Below, one piece after another: positions 24,466-33,839 of a stretch of 64,000 nucleotides of DNA. The DNA is taken from positions 620,001-684,000 of the forward strand of contig JAIXQO010000003.1 of the NCBI GenBank assembly GCA_027485695.1. Direction: 5' to 3'. Position numbers and translations under genes: made by a program. This stretch comes from Pseudomonadota bacterium. GTDB lineage: Bacteria > Bdellovibrionota > UBA1018. Each line of letters starts with the position of its first letter. Position 1 is the stretch's first letter. The notes under the pieces were generated by a model. The model ran no database searches, was not told the origin of the DNA, and saw only the letters and a list, made by a program, of their open reading frames with translations.

Positions 24466-25695
24466 TTATTTGCGTGGTCTTGGATAAGCACGATTCACGT
24501 CGACTGGCACCGTATAAGGAGCCGTCCACACCTTGTCGAACGTGATGAGTGCTTCTTGCGCTTGATCGCGCATGTTGATCACGAAATCCACGTTGCGTGT
24601 ATTGAGGAAATAACCGCTGCTCCAGTTGCTGGTACTGAGCCAGAGCGCTGCTCCGTCGACAACCATGTATTTCGAGTGAATCACGCGCGAATAGGGCAGA
24701 TAGACGCCACTTGCGTCGAGAGGAACCGTGGAGATTCTGACTTCGATGTTCGGAACTTGGCTGAGGTTCTTAAGAGAGGTGATGCCAGGTTCAGTGGTGT
24801 TCCAGTGCGAGACCGCCATTTGAACACGAACGCCGCGGCGTGCAGCAGCGCGGAGAGCGTCATCGAGTACGGTCCAAACTTTTTTGTCAAAAGACACGAC
24901 CGAATAGTCGAGGAGCTGGATCTGAATCGATGTCCGTGCGGAGGCAATCATCTGCGTGAGTGCATCGATCGACGGCCGAACATTGTTTGGGTTCATCGAC
25001 GCCGGGCTTGCGACGAGCTCGACACCTGGGGTGATCGTGCGAGGAGCGTTGATGAGCTCGGCTTGAGTCGGGAGGCGGCCCGAGCGGACGACTTGAATGT
25101 CCTGTTCGAAAATCGCGGTCAGACGTTCGGCGACGTTGCGGCTTTGGATTCGGACGCCGAGCTCATGGATCTCGGTCAGAGCTTTCCAGTCGAGGTTCTG
25201 GCTACCGACGAATACTTCGCGGCGATCTACGATCCAGAATTTAGCGTGAACGATTCCGGTCGTGAGGCGCTTCAGATCCAGCGGATAAAATTCGATACCC
25301 GGGATCGCTTTGAATCGAGTGATGCCCGGAATGTCGCTATCGAGCATGTGTGCTGAGAATACGGCGCGGATTTTCACGCCACGGGCTCCGGCTTCTTCCA
25401 GTGCTCTCAGCACCGCATCGAGTGCTTGTCCTGGAGTGTGGGAAATATACATTTGTTCGATATCGATCGACTGGCGTGCACCGCGAATCATATCCACCCA
25501 AGTCGCAGCGGCGTAGGGGAGGTTCGGGTTCGCGAGGTTGGTACCGGATGGAATGCTTTGGATTAAGGTCACTGTGGCCGTCTCGGTCGGGCCGGAAAAA
25601 ACGGTGGCGGACGCGAAAAATGCGGCAAGGGCAATACCGACGGAAACAGACAGCTTGGACCGGGAAAACACTGGAAATCCTTGAGACTTCTTCAT
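24466..25695 (-). CDS. Secreted phospholipase D-like (HKD) protein
   Basis: A 409-residue exported protein (signal peptide about residues 1-35) with two complete HKD motifs: His150-x-Lys152-x4-Asp157 (HAKFWIVD, followed by GSQN) and His339-x-Lys341-x4-Asp346 (HSKYMVVD, followed by STSN). Both half-sites are needed for phospholipase D-superfamily catalysis, so it should be an active phosphodiesterase on lipids or nucleic acid in the periplasm or outside. The layout resembles eukaryotic PLD3/PLD4-type and vaccinia K4-like enzymes. Monocistronic with its own terminator. Confidence 0.9.
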   Translation of the reverse strand: MKKSQGFPVFSRSKLSVSVGIALAAFFASATVFSGPTETATVTLIQSIPSGTNLANPNLPYAAATWVDMIRGARQSIDIEQMYISHTPGQALDAVLRALEEAGARGVKIRAVFSAHMLDSDIPGITRFKAIPGIEFYPLDLKRLTTGIVHAKFWIVDRREVFVGSQNLDWKALTEIHELGVRIQSRNVAERLTAIFEQDIQVVRSGRLPTQAELINAPRTITPGVELVASPASMNPNNVRPSIDALTQMIASARTSIQIQLLDYSVVSFDKKVWTVLDDALRAAARRGVRVQMAVSHWNTTEPGITSLKNLSQVPNIEVRISTVPLDASGVYLPYSRVIHSKYMVVDGAALWLSTSNWSSGYFLNTRNVDFVINMRDQAQEALITFDKVWTAPYTVPVDVNRAYPRPRK

Positions 25696-25831
25696 GAAAA
25701 CCTCTCTGGTTAGGTGAAACGCTGCGGGCGGTTCTGGTATTCTTTTGGGAGTAATTCAACCGATCGAGTGATTCCACACCAAAGGCGTCCTTTACGAAAC
25801 CCTGAAGTTTCGGTAGTTCTCTACGCTCCGC

Positions 25832-26806
25832 ATGAACACTCCGGATTCGTCGCCGTTCGGCCAGCAAAAAAAGGCTCTTCTTCAAGGTATTGCCGCGCTT
25901 TTAGTCGCGGCTTTGATCTGCGCGATCATCTTGAAAGTCGCGGACTTTGATCTCGAAAAAGTTCGAGAAATTTTGCGAGGGAGCGAGACGCGGTGGGTCT
26001 TATTTGGAGTCTTGGGCAGTGTCGTTCTTCACTTCACGCAGGCGATTCGTTGGTGGGCGATTCTCCGGCCCGTCACGGGTACCGGAATCTTGCCTGTGTT
26101 CCAAAGCAAGTTCGTTGGTTTCGCCGCAAATTCGATTCTACCCGCGCGCGTGGGAGATTTTATCCGTTTCGAATACGTCTCCCGTCGTCTCGGTCTTCCT
26201 CGCGGCAAGATCATCGCGACCGGCATCGTCGACCTCTGGTTCGACAAGCTGGGATGGGTGATTTGTTTTGGCGTCCTCGCGGCTATTGAACCACCGGTGG
26301 ACTGGGTATTCAAAGCCATGCTCGTCATGATGGGCATCATCTTGGCGGTGCTCGCGGTGCTCGTAGCTTTTTGGAAAAGCAAACTGGGGCGTTCGGAAAA
26401 CGAGCCCGGGAAATTTCGCCAATTCCTGTTTCATTTTCGTTCGGGCTTGAGCGGGCAGAAACTTGGTCGACAATTTGCGCTCCAACTTTTGGTTTCGCCG
26501 CTTTCTTGGCTTTGGGAGACGATCGTCCTCATGCAAACCGCCAAGGCAGTGGGAATGCACCTCGGCTTCAAAGAGGCATTCACCTTGCTCACGGGATTCA
26601 ACCTCGCCATGGTCATCCCGTCCGTAGGTAACGCCGGGACGTTTGAGCTGAGTTCGATGCTCGTTCTCGTATCCTTGGGGTATCCGCGTGAGACTTCGTT
26701 CGCGTTTGGACTGCTCTACCACTTGACCCAGCTGATTCCGGGCATCTTGCTCGGGGTACTTTTCTTCTCTCGCTTGAAATCGGCTAAAGGGGCCGCGACC
26801 CAATGA
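25832..26806 (+). CDS. Lysylphosphatidylglycerol synthase-like transmembrane protein (UPF0104 family)
   Basis: A 324-residue inner-membrane protein with about eight hydrophobic segments. It has the family's first conserved block (AIRWWAILRP), the block SILPARVGDFIRFEYVSRR and the block IPSVGNAGTFE. This is the flippase-like domain of MprF without the aminoacyl-transferase domain; free-standing members are associated with lipid or glycan export. Its last four bases overlap the next gene's start (ATGA), so it is coupled to a FemAB-like GNAT enzyme, perhaps acting on the same lipid. Confidence 0.88.
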   Translation: MNTPDSSPFGQQKKALLQGIAALLVAALICAIILKVADFDLEKVREILRGSETRWVLFGVLGSVVLHFTQAIRWWAILRPVTGTGILPVFQSKFVGFAANSILPARVGDFIRFEYVSRRLGLPRGKIIATGIVDLWFDKLGWVICFGVLAAIEPPVDWVFKAMLVMMGIILAVLAVLVAFWKSKLGRSENEPGKFRQFLFHFRSGLSGQKLGRQFALQLLVSPLSWLWETIVLMQTAKAVGMHLGFKEAFTLLTGFNLAMVIPSVGNAGTFELSSMLVLVSLGYPRETSFAFGLLYHLTQLIPGILLGVLFFSRLKSAKGAATQ

Positions 26807-27846
26807 AAATCGATTATTTGAAACCCGAGCAATATGCCGAATGGGACGCGTTCGTCGCGAAGTTTCCCACCGCCAATATTTTCCACCTGAGCGGCTGGAA
26901 CCGAATCGCCCGTCATTACAAAACAGAGAACACCATTCTCGCGATCCGCGACGAGTCAGGCGCGATCGTGGCAGGCTCGCCGCTTTTTGTCATTCGTCGC
27001 CCCAAAAGCCACTATGTCGTGAACGGCATTTTCGGATCTTATACTCCGATTTTAGGTAACGGGGGGGAAGCCGACACGATTTTCTTCGAAGAACTGAAGC
27101 GATTCACCCGCGAAAAAAAGGCGCGCTACTTCCATCTGAAAACGATCGAAGGTCCGACCGGTTTTCGTTCGTTCCAGGCGCCTGAATTCGTGCGCCAAGA
27201 GGTCTGGCTCTCGGCTTTTCTTCCGCTGATTGCGAACGAAGAAGAATTCTGGAAGTCGCTCCCAAGCACCATTCGTACAAAAATCCGCAAAGCTCAAAAG
27301 AACGATCTGCGGATCCAGTTCGGTAAGTCCGACGCCGAGTTCGAGGCATTCTATCAAGTGCTCTCGGACAACATGCTACGCAAAGGTTCTCCGATCTACG
27401 GCCGTGAATTCCTGCGATCGCTCTTAACGGAGTTGCCGGGCGCCGAAGTAGCGACCCTCTGGCTCGGTGATGAAGCGGTGAGTGGCGCACTGACCGTGAG
27501 TTATAACGACGTGATCATCGTGCCGTTCGTATCTTCGCGCGAAAAATATTTCCCACTCCGCCCGAACAATCTCCTCTATTGGGAGATCATGAAACGAGCC
27601 GGCATGAACGGCGTGAAATTCATGGATTTCGGAACCAGTCTCAAAGGCGCATCCACCCTCGAGTTCAAGAAGAGCTGGGGATCGTCACTCGTCGAATTGC
27701 CGTCTTACGTTTACTCGCCGACCCAAGAGTCCATCCAGCTCGACGGCGGACAAGGCGCGGTTCAACTCGGAGTCAAAATCTGGAAAAAACTCCCACCTCC
27801 CGTTGCAGAATGGCTCGGTCCTAAAATTGCACGATTGATGCTGTAA
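26803..27846 (+). CDS. FemAB-like GNAT-fold protein
   Basis: A 347-residue double-GNAT protein of the FemAB/BioF2-like group. Recognisable parts are FPTANIFHLSGWNRIARH near the start, the IRTKIRKAQKNDLRI helix in the middle and GVKFMDFGTSLKG..LEFKKSWGSSLVELP at the end. Members transfer aminoacyl or acyl groups to peptidoglycan precursors or lipids. It overlaps the upstream membrane protein gene by 4 bp: a membrane flippase-like domain plus an acyl/aminoacyl transferase would make a split analogue of MprF. That is inference. Confidence 0.85.
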   Translation: MKIDYLKPEQYAEWDAFVAKFPTANIFHLSGWNRIARHYKTENTILAIRDESGAIVAGSPLFVIRRPKSHYVVNGIFGSYTPILGNGGEADTIFFEELKRFTREKKARYFHLKTIEGPTGFRSFQAPEFVRQEVWLSAFLPLIANEEEFWKSLPSTIRTKIRKAQKNDLRIQFGKSDAEFEAFYQVLSDNMLRKGSPIYGREFLRSLLTELPGAEVATLWLGDEAVSGALTVSYNDVIIVPFVSSREKYFPLRPNNLLYWEIMKRAGMNGVKFMDFGTSLKGASTLEFKKSWGSSLVELPSYVYSPTQESIQLDGGQGAVQLGVKIWKKLPPPVAEWLGPKIARLML

Positions 27847-27909
27847 TTTTACAGAGTCGGTAACTTTGGGAGATCTCCGCTCGTAATCGAGCGAAAGAAA
27901 GGATTTCAT

Positions 27910-28461
27910 ATGTCACTTTTTCAATCATTCTTGACCACGTTAGTCGTTGTTGCTGCGAGTTCGGTTTCCGCCTTTGCAGGCAAGCCCACCCCAGTTGCTC
28001 AGGTGGATCTGAATCGCTACCTGGGTACTTGGTACGAAATCGCTAGTATTCCACAATCGTTTCAAAAAGGTTGTCACTGCACACGAGCCGTCTATTCACT
28101 TCTGAAAGAAGACCAAGTTCGCGTGATCAACACCTGTAACAAAGGCGCCGTGGACGGCAAGCTCAAGCGGGCCCGCGGTCGCGGTTACGTGGTGAATCGC
28201 CAGTCCAATGCGGAACTCGAAGTTGGATTTTTTCTCCCATTTATCCCAGCATTTCGCGGCGACTACTGGATCATCGGTCTAGATGAAGATTACCGTTATG
28301 CGGTCGTCTCCAATCCAGAAGCGACGACGCTATGGATTCTCTCTCGCACGCCGGTCCTCGCTCCGGAACTATTGGAGCGCGCATATGAGATCGCAGAGCA
28401 AAACGGCATCTCGCGTGATCGGATTGTGCCTCAGGTTCAAGCCGGCTGTACCTATCCTTAA
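27910..28461 (+). CDS. Lipocalin family protein (Blc-like)
   Basis: A 183-residue exported protein; signal peptide about residues 1-21 (cut after AFA). The lipocalin signature is seen as LNRYLGTWYEIASIP, and the later strands as GDYWIIGLDEDYRYAVVSNP, as in bacterial Blc. The C-terminus has PQVQAGCTYP with a Cys pairing possible to the CHC near residue 57. There is no lipobox Cys, so it should be soluble in the periplasm. Blc binds lysophospholipids under envelope stress. It has a good ribosome site and its own terminator. Confidence 0.92.
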   Translation: MSLFQSFLTTLVVVAASSVSAFAGKPTPVAQVDLNRYLGTWYEIASIPQSFQKGCHCTRAVYSLLKEDQVRVINTCNKGAVDGKLKRARGRGYVVNRQSNAELEVGFFLPFIPAFRGDYWIIGLDEDYRYAVVSNPEATTLWILSRTPVLAPELLERAYEIAEQNGISRDRIVPQVQAGCTYP

Positions 28462-28485
28462 CGACCTTGCCTTCGGTGGAACAAT

Positions 28486-28533
28486 CCCTGCGTCCGTCCA
28501 GTCGTTCGACATGGACAGGCGCGGGGTTTTTTT
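28486..28533 (+). terminator. Intrinsic terminator after the lipocalin gene
   Basis: A GC-rich hairpin (outer CCCTGCG/CGCGGGG, inner GTCCA/TGGAC) is followed directly by seven T on the plus strand. Confidence 0.75.
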
Positions 28534-28549
28534 GATTCAATAGCGCCAT

Positions 28550-29656
28550 ATGAAATATGTGCGCATGCCGATCGAGATCGAGTCGCCCGAGCAAATGGGC
28601 TACGACAGTATCCAGTACAATCTGACAGAAAGTTCATTTCGCGACGCCCGTTTGTCGGACTTGGATATCGACGTGAAATCGTTGCTGCTCTGCTATGGCG
28701 ATCACCTCGGACTGAGAGAGCTACGCGAGTGGCTCGCACACGAAGAAAAAGTCCGTCCGGATGACGTCTGCCTCACGGTTGGTGCTGCCTCCGCACTGTT
28801 CATCGTTTCGACGTCACTCCTCAAAAAAGGTGACCGGCTCCTCGTACTTCGCCCGAACTATGCGACGAACATCGAAACTCCGCGCGCGATCGGTGCTGAG
28901 ATCGATTTCATGGATCTAAAATTCGAAGACGGTTTCAGAGTCGACGTCGATCGCCTCATTTCGATGATTCGTCCCGAGACGAAACTCGTCAGTATCACGA
29001 CCCCGCACAATCCAACCGGCGTGGTGATTCCACCCGCCGACGTTGCCCGTATCGCGAAGGCGACTGGCGATCGCGGAATTACCTTACTCGTCGACGAGAC
29101 TTACCGTGAGATGAATTTCAATGGTGTTCCTCCCTCGGCCTGTTTGCTCGGCAAACATGTAGTCTCAGTGAGTTCGCTCTCAAAGACCTACGGACTTCCG
29201 GGAATTCGCATGGGCTGGCTGATCAACCAAGACCCAAAACTCATGGAGCTGTTCTTGGCTGCAAAAGAACAGATCTTCATCACCGGTTCGATTGTCGATG
29301 AGACGATTGCGCTTCGTTACCTTGAAAACCGCGCGAAGCATGTGAAACCGATCCTCGCGAAAATTCGCGAGCATTTCGAAATCACCAAGAAGTGGATTGA
29401 GGCCGAGCCACGCTTGGAATGGGTAGAGCCGAGTGGCGGCGTTGTTTGTTTCCCAAGGATCAAAGACCCGAAAAAAGTTTCGGTCGATAAATTTTACGAG
29501 ATTCTCGGCGGCAAAATGAAAGCATACGTCGGACCGGGCCACTGGTTCGAGCAAGACCGCCGGTACATGCGGATCGGATACGGTTGGCCCACGACCGAGG
29601 AACTCCGCGGCGGACTCGCTGCCGTCAGCCAAGCGCTTCGAGAAGCGGAAATCTAG
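28550..29656 (+). CDS. PLP-dependent aminotransferase, class I/II
   Basis: A 368-residue fold-type I aminotransferase. Seen are the substrate-loop TTPHNPTGVVIP, the cofactor Asp in LLVDETYREM, the PLP lysine in SSLSKTYGLPGIRMGW, and a C-terminal Arg region (YMRIGYGWP). It is slightly short for the family. The amino-acid substrate cannot be told; the group is often annotated as capreomycidine synthase-like or histidinol-phosphate-like. A pseudouridine synthase gene starts 6 bp after the stop, so they are likely cotranscribed. Confidence 0.9.
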   Translation: MKYVRMPIEIESPEQMGYDSIQYNLTESSFRDARLSDLDIDVKSLLLCYGDHLGLRELREWLAHEEKVRPDDVCLTVGAASALFIVSTSLLKKGDRLLVLRPNYATNIETPRAIGAEIDFMDLKFEDGFRVDVDRLISMIRPETKLVSITTPHNPTGVVIPPADVARIAKATGDRGITLLVDETYREMNFNGVPPSACLLGKHVVSVSSLSKTYGLPGIRMGWLINQDPKLMELFLAAKEQIFITGSIVDETIALRYLENRAKHVKPILAKIREHFEITKKWIEAEPRLEWVEPSGGVVCFPRIKDPKKVSVDKFYEILGGKMKAYVGPGHWFEQDRRYMRIGYGWPTTEELRGGLAAVSQALREAEI

Positions 29657-29662
29657 ATTCGA

Positions 29663-30361
29663 GTGTCTCGACTTCGAATCCTCTATGAGGACGAGTGGGT
29701 AGTTGCAGTGGATAAGCCCTCGGGCTTTTTCACGCATCCTCCCGAAGACGACGCGCACTCGCGAATCCCAAAATCCGTGAACGCTCTCGCGCTCCTGCGA
29801 GATCAACTCGGGCTCTATGTTTATCCGGCGCACCGTTTGGACCGCGCCACGAGTGGAGTCCTCCTGTACGCAAAATCACCCGAGGCGGCGAGCAAGTTTG
29901 CGCAACTGTTTCAGGATCACCGAGTCGAGAAGACCTACTATGCGATCGCACGTGGCTGGATGTGGGAGCCGGTGACGGTGGACCGGGAGTTGGATGGAAA
30001 ACCCTCGGTTACGGTGTTTCGCCCGGCGTTTCGAGCATCGCTGCCAACGACCATCGGTCAATTTCCCGAGCTTCGAATTACGCTGGTGGAGGCAAAACCC
30101 AAGAGCGGACGTTTCCACCAGATTCGCCGACATCTCCAAGGGCTGACTCATCCGATCGTTTGTGATTCACTGAGAGGAGATGGCAAAACCAATCGAGCGT
30201 TTCGTGAATCTTTTCCGAACAGCCCCATGCTCCTCAAGTGCTATCGGCTCGCGTTCCCGCACCCGTTTTTGGAAGAGAAAATCCTCTCGATACGCTCGAG
30301 GTGGGGAAACGAATGGCACGACGTTTTTGATCGTATCGGTTTCTGCGGATGGGGGATCTAG
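29663..30361 (+). CDS. RluA-family pseudouridine synthase (TruC-like)
   Basis: A 232-residue RNA pseudouridine synthase starting with GTG. Motif I is LYEDEWVVAVDKPSG, the catalytic motif is HRLDRATSGVLL with the nucleophilic Asp, and the third is SGRFHQIRRHL. There is no S4 RNA-binding domain, matching the TruC group that modifies U65 of tRNA, though other RluA-type targets are possible. The adjacent methyltransferase-like gene begins with GTG right after its stop codon. Confidence 0.9.
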   Translation: MSRLRILYEDEWVVAVDKPSGFFTHPPEDDAHSRIPKSVNALALLRDQLGLYVYPAHRLDRATSGVLLYAKSPEAASKFAQLFQDHRVEKTYYAIARGWMWEPVTVDRELDGKPSVTVFRPAFRASLPTTIGQFPELRITLVEAKPKSGRFHQIRRHLQGLTHPIVCDSLRGDGKTNRAFRESFPNSPMLLKCYRLAFPHPFLEEKILSIRSRWGNEWHDVFDRIGFCGWGI

Positions 30362-31069
30362 GTGATTCGCGAACTGTTTCATCCATCTGGTGGTTTGGGT
30401 TACCACTTTCGCGCGCTCCTTCGGTCCAAGCGTTATTGGAAACCCTTCCGGGATGAGATTGATCGGTTCTTTGCTCCTCCTGATTTTCAGGGGAAACATC
30501 TCGTCGTTTTTGGGTCGAGCGGTGGTTATCTTTTTCCTAAAATATTGTTCTCACGTTTCAAGACCATCGACTGTGTGGATTTCGATCCGATCTCGTTTTC
30601 GATATTCCGATTTCGTCATCCCGAATGGCGAGGACGCGCAGTGCGCGTGAATTTCTTAGATGAGTGGAAACATTCTCTCGGAGATCCACTCGTATTCCTC
30701 GATCGTCTCGGCGCGCCCGCGGACACGGCGGTTTTGTTCCTGAACGTGCTCGGGCAATTGACTAACCGAGAGCAGCTTTCGTTTTTTCCTGGGATGGCGA
30801 AATTACTTGAGGGGCGCGCGTGGGCGAGTGTGCATGATCGCCTCGTATTCGATCAGCCAGTCGAGTGGAGAGAGAAACCGGCACCCGAGTCTATTTCAGA
30901 CACCCTACTAGCGAACGCGCTTCAGGACTCTCGCGGGCAACCACTTGCCGAGTGTGAGAGCTCGGGGGTGGGGAATCGGTTTCGGGGGGAGCGCCATGAG
31001 TATTTCATTTGGAGTCTGCGAGATCGCCAGGTGCAGGTGTGTGAGGCGGTTTTAAGTCCTCATTCTTAA
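30362..31069 (+). CDS. Methyltransferase-like (Rossmann) protein
   Basis: A 235-residue cytoplasmic protein starting GTG immediately after the preceding stop. The pattern HLVVFGSSGGYLFPKILF followed by TIDCVDFDP is the glycine-rich loop and acidic end of strand 2 typical of SAM-dependent methyltransferases, and TAVLFLNVLGQL fits strand 4. The glycine loop is not a perfect GxGxG. Direct coupling to a pseudouridine synthase suggests RNA modification, which I infer only from position. Confidence 0.7.
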   Translation: MIRELFHPSGGLGYHFRALLRSKRYWKPFRDEIDRFFAPPDFQGKHLVVFGSSGGYLFPKILFSRFKTIDCVDFDPISFSIFRFRHPEWRGRAVRVNFLDEWKHSLGDPLVFLDRLGAPADTAVLFLNVLGQLTNREQLSFFPGMAKLLEGRAWASVHDRLVFDQPVEWREKPAPESISDTLLANALQDSRGQPLAECESSGVGNRFRGERHEYFIWSLRDRQVQVCEAVLSPHS

Positions 31070-31188
31070 AGGCCTAAGTGCTGAGAATAATGAGTAAAAA
31101 CCAAGCCTTCGCCTGTTGTCCTCATTAAAGTATTGCGCATTGAGTCATTCCTCGATATGGACCGCGCTAGTCATTTCGGGGGTTTCAG

Positions 31189-31800
31189 ATGGATGTAAAA
31201 TCCGTTCAGACAAAAATATGGGGGATCGTTGCGGTCCTGTTGTGGGGATGTGGGAGCGATTCCGCACCGGCGCCAGAGGGAGCGCCATCGCGTTCGTCGA
31301 CGGATCACGCAAGCTTAGGCTCATTCGCCGCGCTTCCCGAAATTGCGCAATCCAAGGAAGTCCGATTTCAGATTGAACGAAAAATCGATGGCGTGTTCTT
31401 AGCTCCGTTAGTTTTGACCAAGACTCTCGAAGGGAACGACGCGAACGGGATTTTTTTTCGCGAAGTCTACTCGGATCTAGAGTCCGGTGATGTGAAACGC
31501 GACTCCTCACGGTCTGAACCGAGCGATCGTTCTGTCGCTTGGGAGCAGGTGACGGAGGCGACCATTCAAACGCTTTGTTTTCGAGTGGGAGGTACTGTCG
31601 TGTCATTTGCGTCGGCTTATGGAGTGATACCCGCTTGCCGGACACAGCTATCGGAAACCGTCGACGGACAACCTGGTGTTACCACTCAGTGGTTGACGCG
31701 TGTTCGGTTTGGTTTGCTTGAGAAACATTGGTCAAGTGAGAACAAAACTCGGTCGATGCGACAATCGCTTTTTTGGGCGGGATCCAAAGGTAAATTCTAA
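31189..31800 (+). CDS. Hypothetical lipoprotein
   Basis: A 203-residue protein with an N-terminal hydrophobic stretch and lipobox LWGC (Cys21), then GSDSAP and a Pro/Ser-rich linker. The rest looks beta-rich and has two further Cys (TLCFRV and PACRTQ). No family recognised. Likely anchored in the outer membrane. Confidence 0.75.
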   Translation: MDVKSVQTKIWGIVAVLLWGCGSDSAPAPEGAPSRSSTDHASLGSFAALPEIAQSKEVRFQIERKIDGVFLAPLVLTKTLEGNDANGIFFREVYSDLESGDVKRDSSRSEPSDRSVAWEQVTEATIQTLCFRVGGTVVSFASAYGVIPACRTQLSETVDGQPGVTTQWLTRVRFGLLEKHWSSENKTRSMRQSLFWAGSKGKF

Positions 31801-31912
31801 ACTGCTCAATAGACAAAGGCGAGAGTCCGGCACCATGCCTCGCTCCCGCCTTTCGGGTTGAACCCCGCACGACGCTCATCACCGAGGTGATGTTCATCGC
31901 GCAGGAGAAACA

Positions 31913-33028
31913 CTAATCGTTTTCTTTTTCAGCTTCGTTCGGCTTGACGTACTCGAGTGCGGCCGGAGTAAAAATATCGTTCAGCGCCTGAAACTCGCCT
32001 TCGAACTTCATTGGTTCGACCGTCATGAGTTGTGATGGGCGAGGTGAACCTTCTTCAAACTCTCCGCCGATGATACGGCCTTCGCGGTCGAGTTCCAATC
32101 GGTAGCGGTAGGTGAGTGACACGATCTTCTGTCGGTCCGTCTCAATTGCCGGCAGCCAAGATGAACGCCCTTCGTCGACAAATTCGACTTCGGTTTCGAT
32201 GGAATGTTCGGTCACGGCCTTTTTGGCGGCACCTTTGGTCGGCGTACGGCTTGGACCGATCACGGATCGATATCCGGCGATTGGCATCGTCCGAGTGCGA
32301 GGACCAATTTGAAATTCCGCCAAAAAACTTTGTTCCTGTAGGCCAACCGTGTTTGCGAGCAAGAGATGGAATGCGCCGGCGTTCACACCTTCGAGTCCAT
32401 TTCCGATCGCGCGCGTATTGCGTTTCTGAAGCGCGTAAACGCCGTAATAGTAGGCCATGAGAGCTTTGACGTCGCTCGATCCAAACGGGATGACGATTTG
32501 GTCTGAATTCATTACGTTAATCGCGGCAGGTTCGGCGTGATTGATCGAAGCCGATGCCCAGCCCAGCATCACGCCGCTCCACTCGGGAGCGTTTTGTTTC
32601 GCGGTTCTGAGTACTAGATGCGTGAGCGGATAGTCGTAGCGACCGCGATAGAGATCAAGTTTCACGGTTGCCGCGAGTTCTGCGATTTCTTTGGTTCGAA
32701 GGGGGGCGCCGGATTTTGCGCCACGATTCGGTCCGAAACGGCCCTCGATGAGCTCGCTTCGAGTCGGCATGAGTGGGGCGCGTGGTTCGGCCCCGGGTAA
32801 ATTCCATTCGTAAGCGACGCCACCGAGCGTATCGGGATACGGTCCATCGCTCCAGGGGAGGTTTGGTCCGTCGAGAGCGCCCGTATTGGGCAGCGACTCG
32901 AGTCGGCGACTCAGCGTAGGCTCGAGGGTCGTCGGATCACTGGATTTATTCCAGTCGCGCGACAAGCCAATCGATGCAAGTACGCAGGTGACGGCGACGG
33001 CAGCCGCTTTGTACGTGTTCCGTTTCAT
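31913..33028 (-). CDS. Transglutaminase-elicitor family paralogue lacking the catalytic Cys
   Basis: A 371-residue protein with an N-terminal hydrophobic segment (uncleaved anchor or signal, residues 8-22). It aligns along its length with the protein at 34160-35449: EWSGVMLGWASASINHAEP against GWKGLCNGWASASVNYPEP, IPFGSSDVKALMAYY against VEFGSSDIKALLAFY, and AFHLLLANTVG against TLHLILANLVG. At the predicted catalytic Cys it has Met154, while the His (His221) is kept, and the WNQPVAGY motif is reduced to MPIAGY. It is probably an inactive pseudoenzyme. Own promoter region; a terminator separates it from the upstream lipoprotein gene. Confidence 0.8.
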   Translation of the reverse strand: MKRNTYKAAAVAVTCVLASIGLSRDWNKSSDPTTLEPTLSRRLESLPNTGALDGPNLPWSDGPYPDTLGGVAYEWNLPGAEPRAPLMPTRSELIEGRFGPNRGAKSGAPLRTKEIAELAATVKLDLYRGRYDYPLTHLVLRTAKQNAPEWSGVMLGWASASINHAEPAAINVMNSDQIVIPFGSSDVKALMAYYYGVYALQKRNTRAIGNGLEGVNAGAFHLLLANTVGLQEQSFLAEFQIGPRTRTMPIAGYRSVIGPSRTPTKGAAKKAVTEHSIETEVEFVDEGRSSWLPAIETDRQKIVSLTYRYRLELDREGRIIGGEFEEGSPRPSQLMTVEPMKFEGEFQALNDIFTPAALEYVKPNEAEKEND

Positions 33029-33049
33029 GATGAAAAATCTCCGACAAAA

Positions 33050-33084
33050 AGCCCCGCTCGACGTTCAGTCGGCCAAGCGGGGCT
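33050..33084 (-). terminator. Intrinsic terminator of the lipoprotein gene
   Basis: Minus-strand hairpin AGCCCCGCT / AGCGGGGCT followed by TTTTTGTCGG, 30 bp after the stop of the Ala/Lys-rich lipoprotein gene. Confidence 0.85.
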
Positions 33085-33113
33085 CCTTGAAACAAAAAGG
33101 AAGAACAATTCAA

Positions 33114-33839
33114 TTAAGCGTCGTCGCCGGCTGCGTCGTCGAGATCGCTATCTGGCACGGTCTCGGTCTGAGCGGGAGCAGCCGTGGATTTAAATGCTGG
33201 AATTTCTTTTTCGATCGTTGTTTTCAAGACCGCGACGATTTCGTTCAAGCGTTTTTTCTCCGCTTCGCGATTTGCGTCGTCCATGCCGTCGATCTTCTGC
33301 GCAAGGGATTCGGAGATACGGTTCATGGAGTTGATTACGTTCGTGAGAGCGGAGTTCGCTTTGAGCTTGGCTTGTGCAAGCGCGGTTTCCTCTGGCTGAG
33401 CGGCTTTTGCTGTCTGCGCGGTTTTGAGTTCGCTCGAGTAAGTTCCTTCCATCATCTTATTGAACGCGTCGACGTTGAGTTCGTATTCAGATGACTTGCC
33501 ATCTTTGATGACGGCGAATTTTTCGACGTTCTTGGTGCCTTTGATCACGACGATCGACTGCACGCCGGTCTCTACGTATTGCTTCGACAGTTCAGCCATC
33601 GCCTGATTCACTGCGCTGATTTTTGGTTCGAGTTTGGCTGGCTTTTCGTCTTGTTTAGCGATCGTGGTTCCACCGGAGGTGCCACTTTTGTCGCTTGAGC
33701 CAGTTCCTGGTTTTTCGGCGTTCGCAGCGCCCGAAGTTTTATTCGCTGGTGCGCGTTGTTTGCGTTCGCAACCGACTGACGCGAAGAGTAGGGCTGAGCC
33801 CGTTGCTAAGATGACGAGGGAATGGAAAGACCGTTTCAT
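33114..33839 (-). CDS. Hypothetical lipoprotein, Ala/Lys/Glu-rich
   Basis: A 241-residue lipoprotein: signal segment to residue 23 with lipobox SVGC (Cys24). Next comes a Gly/Ser/Thr/Lys-rich low-complexity spacer (about 30-65), then a helical domain with long charged helices (about 130-215) and an acidic end (DSDLDDAAGDD). It may be a periplasmic coiled-coil protein. Family unknown. The gene has its own terminator and lies between the two transglutaminase-elicitor paralogues. Confidence 0.75.
   Translation of the reverse strand: MKRSFHSLVILATGSALLFASVGCERKQRAPANKTSGAANAEKPGTGSSDKSGTSGGTTIAKQDEKPAKLEPKISAVNQAMAELSKQYVETGVQSIVVIKGTKNVEKFAVIKDGKSSEYELNVDAFNKMMEGTYSSELKTAQTAKAAQPEETALAQAKLKANSALTNVINSMNRISESLAQKIDGMDDANREAEKKRLNEIVAVLKTTIEKEIPAFKSTAAPAQTETVPDSDLDDAAGDDA

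Noticed and set aside
24556..25356. 266-codon plus-strand frame opposite the phospholipase D-like gene
   Set aside because: The minus strand has both HKD motifs and a signal peptide; the plus frame shows no motif.
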